11,787 nt of DNA from Candidatus Cloacimonadota bacterium (GTDB lineage: Bacteria; Cloacimonadota; Cloacimonadia; Cloacimonadales; Cloacimonadaceae). A program made the translations under genes and the position numbers. The stretch lies in the NCBI GenBank assembly GCA_027318525.1, contig DAHVPA010000042.1, forward strand, positions 1 through 11,787, read 5' to 3'. Shown one piece after another: positions 7,652 through 11,787 of the stretch. Every line of letters starts with the position of its first letter. The first letter of the stretch is position 1. A model generated the notes under the pieces. The model worked only from the letters and a program-made list of their open reading frames with translations. It ran no database searches and was not told where the DNA came from.

Positions 7652-8147
7652 ATCTGATTATTCTTTCAAATCATCTAATACAAATATGATTGTCCCGGTT
7701 TTCTCAATACTAGATTCCACAGACCTTGTTGTTATCGATACAGAAACAACGGGGTTGAATCCTGTTTCTGATGAGATAATTGAAATTGCAGCAATTAGAT
7801 ATACTAAGAATAACACAAAACAAGTATTTAACAGTTTTATCAAACCCAAACAACAAATTCCTCACTACATTGAGTATCTTACTAACATCAAACCTGAGCA
7901 ACTGCAAACAGCCCCTGATGCTAAAACTGTTCTAACCGATCTAAAACACTTTATAAACGATGCAACCCTGGTGGGTCAAAATACCAGTTTTGATCTTGAT
8001 TTTATCAATACTAAACTAATAGATTGTAAGAACTTACCTCTGTTAAATCAGTGGTGGGACACTGGAGAACTGGGCAGGATTTTCCTTCCCTTCACAATAA
8101 ACCATAAACTTGCAACTTTATGCTCCGAATTTGGCATCGAAATTTAA
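7638..8147 (+). CDS. DnaQ-like DEDDh exonuclease domain, cut by an in-frame stop (N-terminal part of a DinG-type exonuclease-helicase)
   Basis: The 169 residues form most of a 3'-5' exonuclease domain. Exo I is VVIDTETTGLNPVSDEIIEIA with D34 and E36, and Exo II is VGQNTSFDLDFI with Gln where His is common before NxxFD. The TAA at 8145-8147 falls just before the Exo III motif. Reading on in the same frame gives QAHRAIHDAEATGELFFKL, which supplies the missing His173 and Asp178 and leads straight into the helicase. The fragment as terminated therefore lacks two of the five DEDDh residues and should be inactive alone. With the helicase it matches the DnaQ-DinG fusion architecture of Bacillus subtilis DinG. 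ATG 7638 overlaps the regulator end by 14 nt, with GGA at 7630-7632 as a weak Shine-Dalgarno; ATG 7641 is an equal alternative. Confidence 0.8.
   Translation: MMNPESDYSFKSSNTNMIVPVFSILDSTDLVVIDTETTGLNPVSDEIIEIAAIRYTKNNTKQVFNSFIKPKQQIPHYIEYLTNIKPEQLQTAPDAKTVLTDLKHFINDATLVGQNTSFDLDFINTKLIDCKNLPLLNQWWDTGELGRIFLPFTINHKLATLCSEFGIEI
8145..8147 (+). other. In-frame TAA interrupting the exonuclease-helicase reading frame
   Basis: The frame from 7638 runs ...GGC ATC GAA ATT TAA CAG GCA CAT CGG... and stays open afterwards to the TGA at 10548-10550. Replacing this one codon with a sense codon gives a 970-residue protein of normal size and domain order (B. subtilis DinG is about 930). A single-base change from AAA, CAA or GAA would produce it. 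No frameshift is needed on either side. It may be a true nonsense mutation, a strain or population variant in an assembled genome, or a sequencing error. UAA is not decoded by the known selenocysteine or pyrrolysine systems. Confidence 0.85.
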
Positions 8148-8231
8148 CAGGCACATCGGGCTATCCATGATGCTGAAGCAACAGGGGAACTTTTTTTCAA
8201 GCTAGTTGATTACATTGTTTTCAACCACAGC
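8148..8231 (+). pseudogene. Orphaned 28-codon segment with Exo III motif between stop and next ATG
   Basis: These 84 nt stay in frame with both flanking pieces and encode the end of the exonuclease fold, including HRAIHDAEAT with the H-x4-D catalytic pair, then GELFFKLVDY. There is no in-frame ATG, GTG or TTG within it and no Shine-Dalgarno before ATG 8232, so it would be untranslated if the stop is absolute. Its intact sequence argues that the stop is recent, bypassed or an error. Confidence 0.7.
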
Positions 8232-10550
8232 ATGACTATCAATGCCAGGTTGATGGAATTGAGTCGCCAAGCACAATTAGACAGCCATTTAACCAAATTG
8301 CTGGAATTGATTGTAGGCTATCAAAGAAAGTACTCCCTGGTGGGCTCAAAGCAGAAAGTACCAAGTACAGCCAAACACAATGTCATTGAGCACAAATGTT
8401 TAGCTCCCAAGACTGTAAGCCAATCTGATCTGTTTTCTGATACTGGTGAGTTGAAACATAACTTTGATCGTTATGAGTATCGTGCAGGGCAATTGGATAT
8501 GGCTCAAAGTGTTGAATCTGCATTTTCCAACAACGAATTCCTTATCGTTGAAGCTGGTACAGGAGTAGGAAAATCGTTTGCTTACCTTCTTCCCGCATTA
8601 CAATTCTCCTATCTTAATAAACAAAAGATTGTTGTATCTACAAATACAAAGAACCTGCAAGAACAGCTTTTTCATAAAGATCTACCCATCCTCAAAAACA
8701 TTCTGCAGATACCATATAAAGCAGTTCTTGTTAAGGGCAGAGAAAATTATATTTGTGAACGAAAGTGGGAAGAACTGCTGACAGAGCAAACCAAAGGCTT
8801 GTCATCTTATGAAGCTTCCTGCCTGCTGTTTCTACTCGTGTGGAAACTACAGACCAATACTGGTGATGTTACAGAAAATTCATCATTTGACCGCAACAGG
8901 TTTAACATAGTCTGGAGAAGACTCGCTTCAGACAGACATTATTGCGCCGGACGTAAATGCTCTCATTACAACAAATGCTATGTGATGAAACTTAGAAAAA
9001 ATGTGGAAACATCAAACCTGGTTGTTATAAACCACTCGCTTTTATTAGCGGATTTGCAATCAAATCACTCCAGCCTTGGAGAATATCAGTATCTTGTTAT
9101 TGATGAAGCGCACAACATTATGCAGACTGCTGCTCAGCAGTTGGGAATTGAGTTAAGTTATGCAGATGTGATAATTCAGCTCAATCAGATCAGCAAAATC
9201 TATAAAAAGAAAAACATCGCTTTTTTGGACCAACTGGATAAAGCTGTGAAAAAAAGTGTATTGCCTGAGACAACCAGAGAACACATTAGTTTCCTGATCC
9301 GCAATATTGAGGAGATTATAGAAACTAATCGGAAACAGCTGGTTGATTTCTTTGAATTCATTTCCGGAGAGTGTGAACAAAAGGGATCATTCGGCAAGCA
9401 TAGAATTAAAGCACAAGCAGACATTCCAGATATGTATGATAAACTCAAACAGATTAGCGTTTTCTGGAAAGAGCTGCTTAAGCAATTGCATGCATTATCA
9501 AATCTTTTTTCAAGTGTAAATGCACAACAACTTCCTGGTTATGACATACTATTGGAGAGAATTCAGGGAATGGAGCAGAGAGCTTTGGAAACTGAAAGTG
9601 ATATCCTTGACTTGCTAAATCCTGATTTTGAAAATTATGCTTGTTGGTTGGAAAACACTTTCAAATCAGAAAGAAATACTCCTTCATGTGTTTTATGTTA
9701 CTCTCCCATAGAGGTTAATGAGCATCTGAACAATCTGGTATATAGAAGTATCCCGAGTATCATTTTCACATCTGCTACGATGGCTTTGCGTGATTCCTTT
9801 AAGTTCTATAAACATCAATCTGGCTTGGATCTGATCCAGGATAAAACACTTAAAGAAAAGGTAGTAGAGTCCCCTTTTGACTATAGAACTCAATCCCGAC
9901 TCTATGTTGCTGGTTTTTTGCCTGAACCTGAGGAAGCAGATTTTTTTCAACCTCAAGCATTGGATTTGATTGATTTGATTATCAGCAGCACCCCTGTTGG
10001 AACTCTGAGCTTGTTTACATCATACAAGGACCTTGATGCTGCATATAACAAGCTAAACGATAAGCTATATCAGAAAAACAGACCTTTGTTTGCTCAAGGA
10101 AAGTGGAGTAGTAGAAGTGCTTTACTTGATGAGTTTAAGAAATACAATAATGCTGTCCTTCTCGGAACAAGTTCTTTTTGGGAAGGTGTTGACGTTCAGG
10201 GAGAATCCCTATCATTGTTGATACTTTTTAAATTGCCATTTCAAGTTCCTACAGAGCCAATTGTAGAAGCATATATTGAAAAACTCGATAATGAGAACAA
10301 AAACTCATTCATGCACTATATGCTCCCCAATGCATTACTCAGGTTGAGACAGGGATTTGGGCGCTTAATCAGAAGTAAAAGTGATAAGGGTGTTGTCATA
10401 ATCATCGACCCCAGGGTTGCTACAAAGAAGTATGGACACTACTTTCAAGAAGTTCTGCCGGTATCTGGAATCGTTATTAATGATCCACTTCAGCTCCAAA
10501 GCAGCGTAATCGAATTTTTTAAACACAACCACTCCTTATATAGGCTTTGA
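8232..10550 (+). CDS. dinG: DinG-family superfamily 2 DNA helicase (helicase part of an interrupted exonuclease-helicase)
   Basis: This is an XPD/DinG-type 5'-3' DNA helicase module of 772 residues from ATG 8232. Motifs are complete: the YEYRAGQ region (81-87), Walker A EAGTGVGKS (107-115), motif Ia VVSTNTKNLQEQL (134-146), DEAH box (291-294), FTSATM (512-517), motif V GTSSFWEGVDVQG (645-657) and motif VI QGFGRLIR (707-714). Four cysteines, C175 (ENYICE), C238, C243 and C249 (YCAGRKCSHYNKC), sit between motif Ia and the DEAH box where XPD and E. coli DinG bind a 4Fe-4S cluster. DinG unwinds forked DNA, D-loops and RNA-DNA hybrids in repair. ATG 8232 lies 85 nt after the TAA and has no Shine-Dalgarno. 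If the stop is real, translation would need reinitiation here or at ATG 8253 (AGG just upstream). The natural start is probably 7638. Confidence 0.9.
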   Translation: MTINARLMELSRQAQLDSHLTKLLELIVGYQRKYSLVGSKQKVPSTAKHNVIEHKCLAPKTVSQSDLFSDTGELKHNFDRYEYRAGQLDMAQSVESAFSNNEFLIVEAGTGVGKSFAYLLPALQFSYLNKQKIVVSTNTKNLQEQLFHKDLPILKNILQIPYKAVLVKGRENYICERKWEELLTEQTKGLSSYEASCLLFLLVWKLQTNTGDVTENSSFDRNRFNIVWRRLASDRHYCAGRKCSHYNKCYVMKLRKNVETSNLVVINHSLLLADLQSNHSSLGEYQYLVIDEAHNIMQTAAQQLGIELSYADVIIQLNQISKIYKKKNIAFLDQLDKAVKKSVLPETTREHISFLIRNIEEIIETNRKQLVDFFEFISGECEQKGSFGKHRIKAQADIPDMYDKLKQISVFWKELLKQLHALSNLFSSVNAQQLPGYDILLERIQGMEQRALETESDILDLLNPDFENYACWLENTFKSERNTPSCVLCYSPIEVNEHLNNLVYRSIPSIIFTSATMALRDSFKFYKHQSGLDLIQDKTLKEKVVESPFDYRTQSRLYVAGFLPEPEEADFFQPQALDLIDLIISSTPVGTLSLFTSYKDLDAAYNKLNDKLYQKNRPLFAQGKWSSRSALLDEFKKYNNAVLLGTSSFWEGVDVQGESLSLLILFKLPFQVPTEPIVEAYIEKLDNENKNSFMHYMLPNALLRLRQGFGRLIRSKSDKGVVIIIDPRVATKKYGHYFQEVLPVSGIVINDPLQLQSSVIEFFKHNHSLYRL

Positions 10551-10551
10551 T

Positions 10552-11493
10552 ATGATAGAATCCCAATCGAATATTGCTCATGAACTTGCTGCAATTGCAG
10601 GTTACTCCAATGTATTAACTGATACACCGATGTCTGATTATACAACTTTCAAAGTAGGCGGATGTGCAGATTATCTGGTTTTCCCTGAGAACACAAATGC
10701 ATTAACATCCATAATACAATATTGTTTAGACAACAACCGACCTTGGTTCCTGCTTGGTAAGGGCTCTAATCTGGTTGTCAGTGACAAAGGCATGCGTTGT
10801 GTTGTGATTGCCACAAATAAACTAAATTCTTACAGTTTTGTAGGAAATACGGTAACAGCTGATTGTGGAGTAGATTTGATCAAACTTAGTAAAGCATCAG
10901 CTTCTACAAGTTTGTCAGGGCTTGAGTTTGCATGCGGTATTCCGGGCAGTGTTGGAGGGGCGGTTTTTATGAATGCCGGTGCGTATGAAGGAGATATCAG
11001 CCAGGTATTATTATCCAGTCAGGCATTAAGTATAGAGCAAAATGGTAATGGGCAGCTCCAGGCTGTCCCCATAGTCATATCTTCGCAGGAGCATAGGTTT
11101 TCTTATCGGCACAGCATATTTCAGGATAGACAGCTCATCCATATCAGCTCCACTTTTCAGCTTATAAAAAGAGATAAAAACCAGATACTTTCAAAAATTG
11201 ATAAGCTTACAACTGCCAGAGAATCCAAACAACCACTTGAGCTTCCTAGTGCCGGCTCTGTTTTTCGCAGACCGGCTGGATATTTTGTTGGTAAATTAAT
11301 AGAAGAATGCGGATTACGTGGTTATCGTCTGGGGGGTGCAGCTGTGTCAGAAAAACACTGTGGATTTATTGTAAATCTTGGAAATGCGACTGCCTCAGAT
11401 ATTAAGGCGTTGATTTCACATGTGCAGGATACAGTATTCAACAGATTTGGGGTTGAACTACAGACAGAAATCAGATTTGTTGGCGAAGAATGA
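10552..11493 (+). CDS. murB: UDP-N-acetylenolpyruvoylglucosamine reductase
   Basis: MurB is a cytoplasmic FAD enzyme that reduces UDP-GlcNAc-enolpyruvate to UDP-MurNAc with NADPH, the second committed step of peptidoglycan precursor synthesis. The 313 residues show the FAD-binding blocks YTTFKVGG (30-37), LLGKGSNLVVSD (67-78) and GIPGSVGGAVFMNAGAYEGD (129-148). Catalytic residues are Arg186 in SYRHSIF, Ser236 in PSAGSVFRRP and Glu306 in LQTEIRF. The YRHS form and short overall length fit the type II MurB group, as in Bacillus, rather than the longer E. coli type I enzyme. The ATG is 1 nt after the dinG stop (TGATATG) with AGG seven bases upstream, and the stop overlaps the next start as ATGA, so it is embedded in the operon. 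No disruption is seen. Confidence 0.96.
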   Translation: MIESQSNIAHELAAIAGYSNVLTDTPMSDYTTFKVGGCADYLVFPENTNALTSIIQYCLDNNRPWFLLGKGSNLVVSDKGMRCVVIATNKLNSYSFVGNTVTADCGVDLIKLSKASASTSLSGLEFACGIPGSVGGAVFMNAGAYEGDISQVLLSSQALSIEQNGNGQLQAVPIVISSQEHRFSYRHSIFQDRQLIHISSTFQLIKRDKNQILSKIDKLTTARESKQPLELPSAGSVFRRPAGYFVGKLIEECGLRGYRLGGAAVSEKHCGFIVNLGNATASDIKALISHVQDTVFNRFGVELQTEIRFVGEE

Positions 11494-11787
11494 AATCTTT
11501 AAAGTTGTCACCCTTCATCTATCCAGCTTCCTTTGCAATCCTTATGCTGCTGGTTTGGGATACTGTCACCTCAACCCAAATGACATTAACATGGATTCTC
11601 CCATCTCCTATGTCAATACTCAAAGTTTTTTATGATTATCCGGATTTATTGCTTTCCCACAGCTTGGTTACTATGGTAGAGACGATTATTGGTCTGACGC
11701 TGAGTATCATTATGGGTGTCATCCTTGCAGTGGGGATGAATAGCTTTACATTTGTCAGAAGAACGCTTTATCCATATATGATTATTA
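11490..11787 (+). CDS. ABC transporter permease, SsuC/TauC-like, N-terminal part only
   Basis: Ninety-nine codons are present before the window ends. Two hydrophobic segments are visible, about residues 9-27 and 59-83. Between them is WILPSPMSILKVFYD (35-49), the short periplasmic block usual in inner-membrane permeases of the nitrate/sulfonate/taurine and thiamine-precursor (HMP) ABC importers, where W-x-LP-x-P before a helix is characteristic. The following SLVTMVETIIGLTLSIIMGV (59-78) matches the start of the BPD_transp_1 domain. The EAA loop that contacts the ATPase lies outside, so the substrate cannot be judged. The ATG overlaps the murB stop by 4 nt (ATGA) with a weak GAAG just upstream. 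The ATPase and substrate-binding partners would be expected downstream. Confidence 0.85.
   Translation, partial: MKSLKLSPFIYPASFAILMLLVWDTVTSTQMTLTWILPSPMSILKVFYDYPDLLLSHSLVTMVETIIGLTLSIIMGVILAVGMNSFTFVRRTLYPYMII

Noticed and set aside
8145..8147. TAA as a reassigned sense codon in this organism
   Set aside because: No other in-frame TAA is seen in any of the large genes here, including the 1427-codon regulator, and I know of no bacterial code that reads UAA as sense. The all-TGA gene ends are few in number and two are forced by ATGA-type overlaps.
8191..8197. Seven-T run as the site of a frameshift between exonuclease and helicase
   Set aside because: The frame is continuous through the run from 8148 to 10550; any shift would destroy the match, so only the stop codon is at issue.
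11420..11635. Open frame spanning the murB end and the permease start
   Set aside because: It is out of frame with both MurB and the permease, each of which has clear family motifs across the same bases.

Overview
The window is AT-rich and gene-dense, with short or overlapping gene junctions. It looks like a chromosomal segment of a Gram-negative-type bacterium from the Bacteroidota/Cloacimonadota (FCB) neighbourhood. That placement rests on a DUF2851 protein (a family I associate mainly with that group), a peptidoglycan transglycosylase with one N-terminal anchor, a very large TPR-containing sigma-54 activator, and the codon and base composition. It is an inference, not a sequence match.

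Layout. Positions 1-3079 carry three genes on the minus strand, read right to left: mtgA (peptidoglycan glycosyltransferase), a DUF2851 protein starting 1 nt after the mtgA stop, and a protein with TerB-like and FHA-like domains that runs off the left edge. A 288-bp divergent intergenic region (3080-3367) separates them from a plus-strand operon. In order this holds a 1427-residue sigma-54-type transcriptional activator, a DnaQ-type exonuclease/DinG-type helicase locus, murB, and the first 99 codons of an ABC-transporter permease of the SsuC/TauC type. Plus-strand junctions are a 14-nt overlap, a 1-nt gap and a 4-nt ATGA overlap, so these genes are probably co-transcribed and translationally coupled.

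Main points. (1) The exonuclease-helicase gene is one continuous reading frame from 7638 to 10550, broken by a single in-frame TAA at 8145-8147. The 28 codons after the stop still encode a well-preserved Exo III motif (HRAIHDAEAT). As read, the exonuclease fragment therefore lacks two catalytic residues, while the helicase part, with all its motifs and four cluster-type cysteines, is intact. (2) The regulator joins an N-terminal STAND/AAA-like ATPase, a winged-helix-like segment, a long TPR array with a strict 40-residue period, a GAF domain, a complete sigma-54 AAA+ domain and a Fis-type helix-turn-helix. It thus has two separate P-loop ATPase modules in one chain. (3) The divergent intergenic region carries a pair of inverted, related sequence elements and a short palindrome that could be operators.

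Functionally, mtgA and murB are peptidoglycan genes, DinG is a DNA repair helicase, and the regulator's input and targets cannot be read from the window. I saw no RNA genes, CRISPR arrays, insertion sequences or clear terminators.
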